A DNA stretch of 64,000 nucleotides, taken from an uncultured Actinomycetes bacterium. GTDB lineage: Bacteria > Actinomycetota > Actinomycetes > Mycobacteriales > Mycobacteriaceae. This document shows, in pieces, positions 10,733-18,281 of this stretch (position 1 is its first letter; each line of letters opens with the position of its first letter). The translations under genes were made by a program, and so were the position numbers. The stretch covers positions 46,389-110,388 of the forward strand of contig CAIRCP010000167.1 of NCBI GenBank assembly GCA_903877095.1, written 5' to 3'. A model generated the notes under the pieces. It had not been told where the DNA came from and did no database searches. It worked only from the letters and a program-made list of their open reading frames with translations.

Positions 10733-11545
10733 CTAAAGTGTCACTCCGTAGCTCTCGTCGAAGAACGCCGCGGAGATGTAGGCCTCCGTCGCGTAGGCGA
10801 ATCCCTTGTCGCCCCAGCCGGTTCCCCAGCTGTTGCGGATGATGAAGCGCCGGTCGGCGGTGTAGCCGACGACAGCCACCGCATGTCCGCCGCGGACGGA
10901 ATTGGGCTGATAGGTGTCGAGGTTGCCTTTGGTGGCTGTCGCGTTGTCCCAGGTGGAGTCGACGTTCACCCCGACCAGGATGGGGCCGTGCTGGAACAGC
11001 CAGTCCCGCCAACTGGAGAAGTTGCGTTTCAGGTTGAAGTACGAGGCGATCTTGCGGGTGGCCGCGGTGGCGTAGAACGCGTTGGCGTCGCCGGTATACA
11101 TTGCGGTGTCGATCCTGAAGGGCAGCAACGACTCTGGGACGGCGCCGTACTTGCGCAGGACGTCGGCCGCAGCTTTCAGGGTCGTTCCGGCACCCTCGAT
11201 CATCGACTCGGGCCGGGTGGTGAACTCGTCGGTCTCCTTGGATGCCATCCACGTGAAGCGCACCGAGAGCTTGGTGGTCTGGGTCAGCCGCTTGGCGGTC
11301 ACGAGCATGTGCCGGGCCACCCCGTCGGTGGATGCCCACCCGACGCACGAGCCGGTGTCGCCCTGGTCGCCGACGCTCCACCAGGCCCGGCGCAGATCGA
11401 GATTGGCCGGGGCGACGGGGCGTGCGGTGAGCAGCCGGGCCATCCGCGCATCCGCGACCTGCCAGTCGTTCTGGGTGCTCGACTCCGGGGTGGGCACCAG
11501 GTTGCAGATGCGGCTCTGTTCGGGACGGGTGCTCTTAGCGGCCAT
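10733..11545 (-). CDS. Papain-like (C1 family) cysteine peptidase
   Basis: 270 aa with a complete papain catalytic set: oxyanion Gln61 in VGDQGDTGSCVGWA, nucleophile Cys67 (Q-to-C spacing of 6, as in papain), His221 in RGGHAVAVVGY and Asn238 in IIRNSWGTGWGDKGF. Only ~55 residues precede the catalytic domain and they lack a signal peptide or a recognisable inhibitor prodomain. The enzyme is therefore probably made active in the cytoplasm and controlled instead by the I42 protein encoded 19 bp downstream. The start has a strong AGGAGGGG ribosome site about 9 nt upstream. It occupies the dnaE1-Rv1558 interval, which in M. tuberculosis holds unrelated genes. Confidence 0.88.
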   Translation of the reverse strand: MAAKSTRPEQSRICNLVPTPESSTQNDWQVADARMARLLTARPVAPANLDLRRAWWSVGDQGDTGSCVGWASTDGVARHMLVTAKRLTQTTKLSVRFTWMASKETDEFTTRPESMIEGAGTTLKAAADVLRKYGAVPESLLPFRIDTAMYTGDANAFYATAATRKIASYFNLKRNFSSWRDWLFQHGPILVGVNVDSTWDNATATKGNLDTYQPNSVRGGHAVAVVGYTADRRFIIRNSWGTGWGDKGFAYATEAYISAAFFDESYGVTL

Positions 11546-11651
11546 GTCGTGATTCCCCTCCTGCTGGCGGCTGTCGTCGCGGTCTGGGGTGACGATAGGT
11601 CACACCGCTTCGGCGTCGGTGCGAAACACCCGACTGGCGCGCCACCGCGAT

Positions 11652-11657
11652 TAGGCT
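11652..11657 (+). promoter_or_regulatory. Leaderless -10 element of the Ddn-like gene
   Basis: TAGGCT ends 7 nt before the ATG at 11665, the classic spacing of a leaderless mycobacterial promoter. The divergent protease gene starts 107 bp away. Confidence 0.5.
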
Positions 11658-11664
11658 GGACCGC

Positions 11665-12102
11665 ATGCCACTCACCGGAGAATACGAACCCAGCACGTCG
11701 GACTGGGCGCGGGAGAACGCCGAGTTGTACATGTCGTCCGGCGGGACCGCCGGCACTGAAATGAAGGGCAAGCCGGTCATCCTTTTGACCACCGTCGGCG
11801 CCAAGACCGGCAAGATCCGCAAGACCCCGCTGATGCGCGTCGAGCACAATGGCGAGTACGCCGTCGTCGCCTCCCTGGGCGGGGCGCCGAAGAATCCGGT
11901 CTGGTACTACAACATCGTCAAGCACCCCCATGTCGAACTGCAGGACGGCACCGCGACCGGCGAATACGAGGCGCGCGAGGTGGTCGGCGAGGAGAAGGCC
12001 ACCTGTTGGGAACGCGCCGTCGAGGTGTGGCCCGACTATGCCGACTACCAGCGCAAAACCGAGCGCGAGATCCCTGTCTTCGTGCTCACCCCGATTCACT
12101 GA
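11665..12102 (+). CDS. Deazaflavin (F420)-dependent nitroreductase-family protein
   Basis: 145 aa split-barrel protein of the Ddn/DUF385 family. The diagnostic stretch is [33 protein letters not shown] followed by [16 protein letters not shown], which in Ddn binds the F420 cofactor and phosphate groups. It corresponds to Rv1558, which likewise precedes ilvA. Members reduce quinones or nitro compounds using F420H2; the physiological substrate here is unknown. No membrane segment is present. It is transcribed from its own leaderless promoter, and ilvA follows after 29 bp. Confidence 0.85.
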   Translation: MPLTGEYEPSTSDWARENAELYMSSGGTAGTEMKGKPVILLTTVGAKTGKIRKTPLMRVEHNGEYAVVASLGGAPKNPVWYYNIVKHPHVELQDGTATGEYEAREVVGEEKATCWERAVEVWPDYADYQRKTEREIPVFVLTPIH

Positions 12103-12131
12103 TTCCTTCCGGCCGGTGGCACCATTGACCG

Positions 12132-13412
12132 GTGTCCGCCGATCTGAGCCAGAGCCGTGTCTCGCCGCCGCTGGCGGCCTCCGACATCGACGAGGCCGCA
12201 GTGCGGATTGCCGATGTGGTGGCACGGACGCCGCTGGACTACAGCGACCGGCTGTCGGCGGCGACCGGCGCCGAGGTGTACCTCAAGCGTGAAGATCTGC
12301 AGATCGTCCGGTCCTACAAACTGCGCGGTGCCTACAACCTGATCAAGCAGCTCACCGATGACGAACTGCGCAACGGAGTGGTCTGCTCGTCGGCCGGAAA
12401 CCATGCCCAGGGTTTCGCACTGGCCTGCCGGTCGATGAAGGTGCACGGGCGGGTGTACGTGCCGGCGAAGACGCCCAAGCAGAAGCGTGACCGCATCGGC
12501 TACCACGGCGGGGACTACATCGAGCTCATCGTCGGCGGTGCCACCTACGACGAGGCAGCCGCCGCGGCGATTGACGACGTGGCCCGCACCGGCGCCACCC
12601 TGGTACCGCCCTACGACGATCTGCGGACCATGGCAGGGCAGGGAACCATCGCCGTCGAGATGCTCGACCAACTCGGCCGCGAGCCCGATCTGGTCGTCGT
12701 CGGAGTCGGTGGCGGCGGCTGTATCTCGGGAGTCACGACCTATCTGGCTGAGCGCACGGCGAACACCTCGGTCCTCGGTATCGAACCGGCCGGGGCGGCC
12801 TCGATGATGGCGGCTCTGGCCGCGGGTGAGCCGGTCGACCTCGACCACGTCGACCAGTTCGTCGACGGGGCTGCGGTCAAGCGGGCCGGACTGCTGCCCT
12901 TCCAGGCATTGTCCGCAGCGGGCGACATGGTGTCGGTGACGACGGTCGACGAAGGCGCGGTGTGCACAGCGATGCTGGATCTCTACCAGAACGAGGGCAT
13001 CATCGCCGAGCCCGCCGGCGCCCTGTCGGTCGCCGGGCTGCTCGAAGCCGGGGTGGAACCGGGATCGACTGTGGTGTGCCTGATTTCGGGCGGCAACAAC
13101 GACGTGTCGCGGTACGGCGAAGTGCTCGAACGTTCCTTGGTGCACAAGGGCCTCAAGCACTACTTCCTGGTGGACTTCCCGCAGGAGCCCGGCGCGCTCC
13201 GGCGTTTCCTCGACGAAGTGCTCGGCGCAGGCGACGACATCACCTTGTTCGAATACGTCAAGCGCAACAACCGGGAGACCGGCGAGGCGCTGGTCGGCAT
13301 CGAACTGGGTTCGGCGGCCGGATACGAGGGCCTGCGAGCCCGGATGGAGGCCTCGGGCATCCACGTCGAGGCGCTGGAGCCGGGCTCGCCGGCATACCGG
13401 TATCTGACCTAA
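12132..13412 (+). CDS. ilvA: Threonine dehydratase (ammonia-lyase), biosynthetic type
   Basis: PLP enzyme converting threonine to 2-oxobutanoate, the first committed step of isoleucine synthesis; 426 aa. The Schiff-base lysine is in the RSYKLRGAYN motif near residue 61, and the PLP phosphate-binding loop is VGVGGGGCISG. CSSAGNHAQGFA is the substrate loop. The C-terminal ~90 residues (from HYFLVDFPQEPGALRRF) form an ACT-like regulatory domain, so feedback control by isoleucine is expected. The start is GTG. Its stop codon overlaps that of the convergent vapC gene. Confidence 0.92.
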   Translation: MSADLSQSRVSPPLAASDIDEAAVRIADVVARTPLDYSDRLSAATGAEVYLKREDLQIVRSYKLRGAYNLIKQLTDDELRNGVVCSSAGNHAQGFALACRSMKVHGRVYVPAKTPKQKRDRIGYHGGDYIELIVGGATYDEAAAAAIDDVARTGATLVPPYDDLRTMAGQGTIAVEMLDQLGREPDLVVVGVGGGGCISGVTTYLAERTANTSVLGIEPAGAASMMAALAAGEPVDLDHVDQFVDGAAVKRAGLLPFQALSAAGDMVSVTTVDEGAVCTAMLDLYQNEGIIAEPAGALSVAGLLEAGVEPGSTVVCLISGGNNDVSRYGEVLERSLVHKGLKHYFLVDFPQEPGALRRFLDEVLGAGDDITLFEYVKRNNRETGEALVGIELGSAAGYEGLRARMEASGIHVEALEPGSPAYRYLT

Positions 13413-13804
13413 TTGGGCTGAGCTACGGGTATGCCGAGGGACTCGGCGGCACTCGCCAGGCGGGCGTCGTAGGTGATGAGTGCTCGTAGGTTGGGTGCCG
13501 CGCACGCCGCCGCAAGATGGACCGCGTCAAGACTCCGGAGACCCGGGGGCGGCAGCATGGCGGCTTCGTCGAGTAGCCGTGACGTGAGCGGCACACTCTC
13601 GATTCGGCTCAGCAGCCGGCGGGCATGAGGAATGGCGTCGAGCATGCCGCGTCGCACCACGGACCGGATGAGCTCGGTCCGGGCCAATGCGGACACGAAC
13701 TTGTTGTCGTCATGGTGGTGACTGAGAAAGGTTTGCAGGGCCGCGGTTTCGCGTTCCGAAACGACCAGCTTGGTCAGAGCCGACGTGTCCAGATACAGCT
13801 GCAC
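13409..13804 (-). CDS. vapC: VapC-type PIN-domain toxin
   Basis: 131-aa PIN ribonuclease, toxin of a type II toxin-antitoxin pair. The acidic metal-binding residues are D6 (YLDTSALTK), E44 (ARTELIRS), D93 (SLDAVHLAAA) and D113 (TYDARLASAA), all at the usual spacing. The GTG start shares one base with the vapB stop (TAGTG), so translation is coupled and antitoxin is made first. VapC toxins cleave specific tRNAs or rRNA; the target here is unknown. M. tuberculosis carries vapBC11 in the same ilvA-treZ interval, but there it is on the other strand relative to ilvA, from memory. Confidence 0.88.
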   Translation of the reverse strand: MQLYLDTSALTKLVVSERETAALQTFLSHHHDDNKFVSALARTELIRSVVRRGMLDAIPHARRLLSRIESVPLTSRLLDEAAMLPPPGLRSLDAVHLAAACAAPNLRALITYDARLASAAESLGIPVAQPN

Positions 13805-14070
13805 TATCGCTCTTCGTCCCGAAGTTCCAGAAGTGCGGCAGTGAGATCGACACCGTAATCGGCCGGCGGTTCGGCGAGGAGGCCCTCTGGTGACGGAGCA
13901 GCCAACACTTCGCCGCGGGCAAGCATGTCGTCCCAGCTGTCTGCAGTGATCGGCACCATTCGGGCAACCGGGCGGCCGCGCACCGCGATCTCCAGTGATT
14001 CGCCCTTGGCGACAAGATCGACGTAGCGGCTTGCGTGCTGGCGCAGTTCTCGAAGACCGATCCGCTGCAT
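13804..14070 (-). CDS. vapB: Phd/YefM-type (VapB) antitoxin
   Basis: 88 aa. The N-terminal half (RIGLRELRQHASRYVDLVAKGESLEIAVRGRPVARMVPI) is a Phd/YefM DNA-binding fold; the C-terminal acidic region (LTAALLELRDEER) would wrap and neutralise the toxin. I chose the ATG at 14070 because the longer upstream reading frame looks non-coding and because a TACCGT -10 box lies 7 nt before this ATG. Two GTAGCAC repeats spaced 10 bp apart sit directly at the start and could be the autoregulatory operator. Confidence 0.85.
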   Translation of the reverse strand: MQRIGLRELRQHASRYVDLVAKGESLEIAVRGRPVARMVPITADSWDDMLARGEVLAAPSPEGLLAEPPADYGVDLTAALLELRDEER

Positions 14071-14087
14071 GTAGCACACGGTAGCAC
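14071..14087 (-). promoter_or_regulatory. vapBC promoter with 10-bp-spaced direct repeats
   Basis: GTAGCAC occurs at 14071-14077 and again at 14081-14087 (plus strand), exactly one helical turn apart. On the coding strand the -10-like TACCGT (14083 to 14078) lies between and partly within them, 7 nt from the vapB ATG. This suits an antitoxin operator that blocks the -10 region. Binding is inferred. The rest of the gap to 14230 holds nothing convincing. Confidence 0.45.
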
Positions 14088-14230
14088 CTAAATTGGCTGG
14101 ACAGCGCGGTCGTTCGCCAAGAACACCGGCAATCGCTCGTCGGCATTCCGAATCGGGTCGGTGGCGGTGTCGATCGACGGTATCGGTGTCATGCGTCGAT
14201 GATGTCGGTTGCGCCACCGCGGCGATGACG

Positions 14231-15961
14231 TCAATCCACAGGCATCCGCACCACAGCCACCGAGTGGGAAGGAAGCGCCGTGGCTTCGGGACCCACCTGT
14301 GGATCGCCCCACTGGACGAGCACCTCCCCGGCGACGGGCACCTCGATGGTCTCGGTACCCAGGTTGCAGGCGATCCCGATCCGGCCGCGACACATGACGA
14401 TCCACCGGCGACCCTCGTCGACGTTGACCACCAGGTGCGGCAGCCAGGGGTCGGCCATGTCGGGTTCGTTGCGCCGCAACCGAATCAGGGACCGGTAGAA
14501 CTCCAGCAGTTCGGCGTGCCCGGGTTCGTTCGCCTCCGCCCAGTCGATCGTGGAGCGCTGGAACGTCGCGGCGTCCTGGGGGTCGGGAACTTCGTCGGCG
14601 TCCCAACCGTGCTCGGCGAACTCGGCCTTGCGGCCCTCGGCGGTCGCGCGGGCCAACTCGGGCTCCGGATGGGAGCTGAAGAACTGGAACGGCCGGGTGG
14701 AACCCCATTCCTCGCCCATGAATAGCATTGCGGTGTAGGGCGATCCGAGCACCAGTGCGGCTTTGATGGCCAACTGGCCGGGGTCCAGGTTCGCCCCCGG
14801 CCGGTCGCCGACGGCGCGGTTGCCGACCTGGTCGTGGGTGCACGTGTAGGCCAGTAGCCGGGTGGCGGGGACGACGGCGGTGTTCAGTGGTCGGCCGTGT
14901 CGCCGGCCGCGGAACGATGAGTAGGTGCCGGCATGGAAAAAGCCGTTGCGCAGCGTGGCGGCCAGCGCGGTCAGGGAGCCGAAATCGGCGTAGTAGCCCT
15001 GGCGTTCGCCGGAGACCGCCGTGTGGATGGCGTGGTGGATGTCATCGTCCCACTGCGCGGCCAGCCCGTAGCCGCCGCGGTCGCGGGGTGTGATCAGCCG
15101 CGGGTCGTTGAGGTCGCTCTCGGCGATCAGCGACAGCGGTCGGCCCAGAACCGCTGCCAGAGCGTCGGTTTCGGCGCCCAGTTCCTCCAGGATGTGGACT
15201 GCGGTGGTGTCGACCAGGGCGTGCACCGCGTCCAGGCGCAGGCCGTCGGCGTGAAAGTCCCGCATCCAGCGCAACGCGCAGTCGATGATGTAGCGGCGTA
15301 CCTCGTCGGAACCGGGTCCGGCGAGATTGACACCCTGCCCCCAGGGATTGCTGACCGGCGACAGGTAGGGCCCGAACCGGGGCAGGTAGTTGCCCGACGG
15401 CCCGAAGTGGTTGAACACGGCGTCGATGATCACCCCCAGGCCGCGGGCGTGGCAGGCGTCGATGAGCCGGACCAGAGCGTCCGGACCGCCGTAGGGTTCG
15501 TGTACCGCGAACCACAGCACGCCGTCGTAGCCCCAGCCGCGGGTTCCGTTGAAGGCGTTGACGGGCATCAGTTCGACGAAGTCCACGCCCAGGTCGACCA
15601 GATGGTCGAGGTGCGCGATCGCGGCGTCGAGAGTGCCGTCCGCCGTGAACGTTCCGATGTGCAGTTCGTAGATCACCGCACCGTCGACCGGCCGGCCGGG
15701 CCACGCCCCGTCGGTCCAGGTCGCCATGCGGGCGTTCCACCGTTGCGACCGTTGATGAACCCCGTCGGGTTGACGCGCCGAGCGCGGGTCCGGCAGCACG
15801 GTCGGGTCGTCGTCGAGGACGAATCCGTACCGGGCATCGGGCGGACAGTTCACCTCGGCGCGCCACCAGCCGTCGCCGTCGCGGGTCATCGGGTACACCG
15901 CGCCCTCGACGTCGAGGCGGACCCGGCGAGGCAACGGCGCCCATACCGCGAAGTCAGCCAC
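14231..15961 (-). CDS. treZ: Maltooligosyltrehalose trehalohydrolase
   Basis: Glycoside hydrolase family 13 enzyme that releases trehalose from maltooligosyl-trehalose; 576 aa. It has an N-terminal E-set domain (FAVWAPLPRRVRLDVEG), then the TIM barrel with ELHIGTFTADGT, the nucleophile region DGLRLDAVHAL, the acid/base Glu in LSLIAESDLND and the third acid near YTCTHDQVGNRA. The GTG start lies inside the last codons of treY (8-bp overlap), so the two are co-translated. Last gene of the treX-treY-treZ operon, corresponding to Rv1562c. Confidence 0.94.
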   Translation of the reverse strand: MADFAVWAPLPRRVRLDVEGAVYPMTRDGDGWWRAEVNCPPDARYGFVLDDDPTVLPDPRSARQPDGVHQRSQRWNARMATWTDGAWPGRPVDGAVIYELHIGTFTADGTLDAAIAHLDHLVDLGVDFVELMPVNAFNGTRGWGYDGVLWFAVHEPYGGPDALVRLIDACHARGLGVIIDAVFNHFGPSGNYLPRFGPYLSPVSNPWGQGVNLAGPGSDEVRRYIIDCALRWMRDFHADGLRLDAVHALVDTTAVHILEELGAETDALAAVLGRPLSLIAESDLNDPRLITPRDRGGYGLAAQWDDDIHHAIHTAVSGERQGYYADFGSLTALAATLRNGFFHAGTYSSFRGRRHGRPLNTAVVPATRLLAYTCTHDQVGNRAVGDRPGANLDPGQLAIKAALVLGSPYTAMLFMGEEWGSTRPFQFFSSHPEPELARATAEGRKAEFAEHGWDADEVPDPQDAATFQRSTIDWAEANEPGHAELLEFYRSLIRLRRNEPDMADPWLPHLVVNVDEGRRWIVMCRGRIGIACNLGTETIEVPVAGEVLVQWGDPQVGPEATALPSHSVAVVRMPVD

Positions 15962-18266
15962 CGGCACGCTCCAGCAGCGCCACCGGTAGGTCGGCGAACA
16001 GCGCCTCGGCCGGCACCGTCCCGCGGTGCGTGGTGCCGGTGATCCGGTTCTTCCACATGCCAGGGGAAAGGTCGAGAGCCGTTCCCTGCCAGCCGCATTC
16101 GGCCAACCGCACGGTCCAGCGGCTGACCGCGACCACCACGTCGTCACCACGCTGGAAGGCAACCAGATGCTCGGCGGCCGGCCCGGCGGCCGGCACCGGC
16201 TGGTAGCCGCCATGCAGGAACGTCTCGGGGCGGTCGCGGCGTACGCGCAGCGCCGCGGCCACCACCCGCATCTTCGGATGCTCCATGCGGCGCAGTGCGG
16301 CCCGGAGTTCGGCGTAGTCGACCGGACGGCGGTTGTCGGGGTCGACCAGGCTGTCCTCCCACACTTCGGTGCCCTGGTAGACGTCCGGGATGCCCGGAAC
16401 GGTGAGTGCCAGCAGTTTCTGGCCCAGTGCGTCGCTGTGCGCATGCGATTCCAGACGTCGCACCAACGCGGTCATCTCCGCGGCGGTCGCACCTTCGAGG
16501 AGGCTGTCGAGCCAGGTGTGCACCTGCCGCTCGAAGTCGGTGTCGGGTTCCTGCCACGACGTCCGCCGCCCCCCTTCGCGGACGGCCTTCTCGGTGTAGG
16601 CGTGCAGACGTTCGCGCAACTCGGGGGTGATCCGGCCGTCCGGCGGCCACACCCCGAAGATGTTCTGCCACAGGAACAGTCCGGTGAGCAGGTCGGGCGA
16701 CGGGTGGGCGGCCTCCCACCGGCTGACGAACTCCGCCCACAGGCCCGGAACCTGGGACAGCACCCCGATGCGGGCGCGGACGTCCTCGCCGCGTTTGGTG
16801 TCGTGGGTGGACAGGGTCGTCATCGTGCGCGGCCACAGCTGTGCGCGGATCATGTTGGCGCGGTGGAACTCTGCCGCACTGACGCCGAACCGGTCTGGCG
16901 CACCGCCGACCTCGTTGAGCGAGACCAGGCGGGCGTCGCGGTAGAAGTAGCAGTCCTCGACGGCTTTTGCCGTCATCGCCCCGCACAGTTGCTGCAGCCG
17001 GGCGGCCGGCTCCGGTCGGGTCAGCGCGGCGGCCAGGATCTCCAAAGGCGCTGCCAGTTCCGGTTCGGCGGTGACGGTCGCTGCCATCGCCTCGCCGAGC
17101 ACCCCGGACAGCCCCTGATAGTCGCTGCGGTACACCCCGACCGTCGACAGCAGGGCGGCGATCGCAGCCGGCAGGTCCGGGTGGCCGGCGCCGGTGGCGG
17201 ATTCGACGCTCCGGCACACCCGGCCCAGCTCACTGGCGAGAATGTCGGTGGCGGTGTGGATCTTCAACTGCCGCAACGATTCCGCTACCTCCCGATATGG
17301 CAGTCCAGCGGCGGAGACCAGCGAGGTCAACGGGTCGGCGCCGGTCGGGTCGACGAACACTCCGCCGATCTCGCGCAGGGCGTCGTAGCCGGTGCTGCCG
17401 TCGACCGGCAGTGCGGGATCGAGTGGCTCGCCGGGCGCCAGGATCTTCTCGATGACGATCCATGCCTGCGGGCCGGTCAGCCCGCGCAGCCGGGCCAGAT
17501 AGCCGGCCGGGTCGGTCAGCCCGTCGGGGTGGTCCACCCGCACGCCGTCGACCAGACCCTCGGAAAACCAGCGGGCCACTTCGGTGTGGGTGGCGTCGAA
17601 CACCTCCGGGTCCTCCTGGCGCAGCCCGGCCAGCGTGGTGACGGCGAAGAACCGCCGGTACCCGCAGACACCGCGCCAGCCGGTGAGTGTGTAGTGCTGG
17701 CGGTCATGCACCTGTCGCGCCGTGGCGTCGTCCCCGGCTGTGCCCGGTGCTATGGGGAAGCGCTCGTCGTAGTAGCGCAGTGCGTCGCCGTCGACCTCAA
17801 GTTTTTCGACGTCCTGGTCCGAACCGAGCAGCGGCAGCAGGATGCGGCCGTCGTCGTCGACAGACCAGTCGATGTCGAAGTACGTCGCATAGCGCGACCG
17901 GCGGCCGTGCCGCAGCACATCGGTCCACCACGGGTTGTGCTGCGGCAGTTCGATTCCGGCATGGTTGGGCACGATGTCGACGACCAGCCCCAGTCCGCGC
18001 TGCCGGGCCGTCTCAGCCAGCCCGGCCAGCCCCTCGGCCCCGCCCAGGTCGGCGGACACCGTCGTCGGGTCGGTGACGTCGTAGCCGTGCTCGGAACCGG
18101 GCGCCGCGGTCAGGATGGGGGACAGGTACAGGTGCGAGATCCCCAACTCGGCGAGATAGTCGACGAGTTCCTCCGCATCGGCGAAGGTGAAGTCACCGCA
18201 CATCTGCAGCCGGTAGGTGGACGACAGCACCCGATTTCGTGCGCGATGAGGACCGGGAACAGGCAT
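15954..18266 (-). CDS. treY: Maltooligosyltrehalose synthase
   Basis: Converts the reducing-end alpha-1,4 bond of a glucan chain into the alpha,alpha-1,1 bond of trehalose; 770 aa, close to Rv1563c. Starts STYRLQMCGDFTFADAEELVDYLAELGISHLYLSP, the signature of TreY. Barrel motifs DIVPNHAG, DGVRVDHPDGL (nucleophile Asp) and WIVIEKIL (acid/base Glu) are all present, as is TLSTHDTKRGEDVRAR. It starts 15 bp after treX and overlaps treZ by 8 bp. Together TreX, TreY and TreZ make trehalose from glycogen, for stress protection and mycolate carrier use. Confidence 0.95.
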   Translation of the reverse strand: MPVPGPHRARNRVLSSTYRLQMCGDFTFADAEELVDYLAELGISHLYLSPILTAAPGSEHGYDVTDPTTVSADLGGAEGLAGLAETARQRGLGLVVDIVPNHAGIELPQHNPWWTDVLRHGRRSRYATYFDIDWSVDDDGRILLPLLGSDQDVEKLEVDGDALRYYDERFPIAPGTAGDDATARQVHDRQHYTLTGWRGVCGYRRFFAVTTLAGLRQEDPEVFDATHTEVARWFSEGLVDGVRVDHPDGLTDPAGYLARLRGLTGPQAWIVIEKILAPGEPLDPALPVDGSTGYDALREIGGVFVDPTGADPLTSLVSAAGLPYREVAESLRQLKIHTATDILASELGRVCRSVESATGAGHPDLPAAIAALLSTVGVYRSDYQGLSGVLGEAMAATVTAEPELAAPLEILAAALTRPEPAARLQQLCGAMTAKAVEDCYFYRDARLVSLNEVGGAPDRFGVSAAEFHRANMIRAQLWPRTMTTLSTHDTKRGEDVRARIGVLSQVPGLWAEFVSRWEAAHPSPDLLTGLFLWQNIFGVWPPDGRITPELRERLHAYTEKAVREGGRRTSWQEPDTDFERQVHTWLDSLLEGATAAEMTALVRRLESHAHSDALGQKLLALTVPGIPDVYQGTEVWEDSLVDPDNRRPVDYAELRAALRRMEHPKMRVVAAALRVRRDRPETFLHGGYQPVPAAGPAAEHLVAFQRGDDVVVAVSRWTVRLAECGWQGTALDLSPGMWKNRITGTTHRGTVPAEALFADLPVALLERAGG

Positions 18267-18281
18267 AGCTGCCCTTCCCCG

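Noticed and set aside
14088..14192. 34-codon ORF (MTPIPSIDTATDP start) just upstream of vapB on the minus strand
   Set aside because: No ribosome site, overlaps the vapB promoter repeats, and no family recognised; too short to support.
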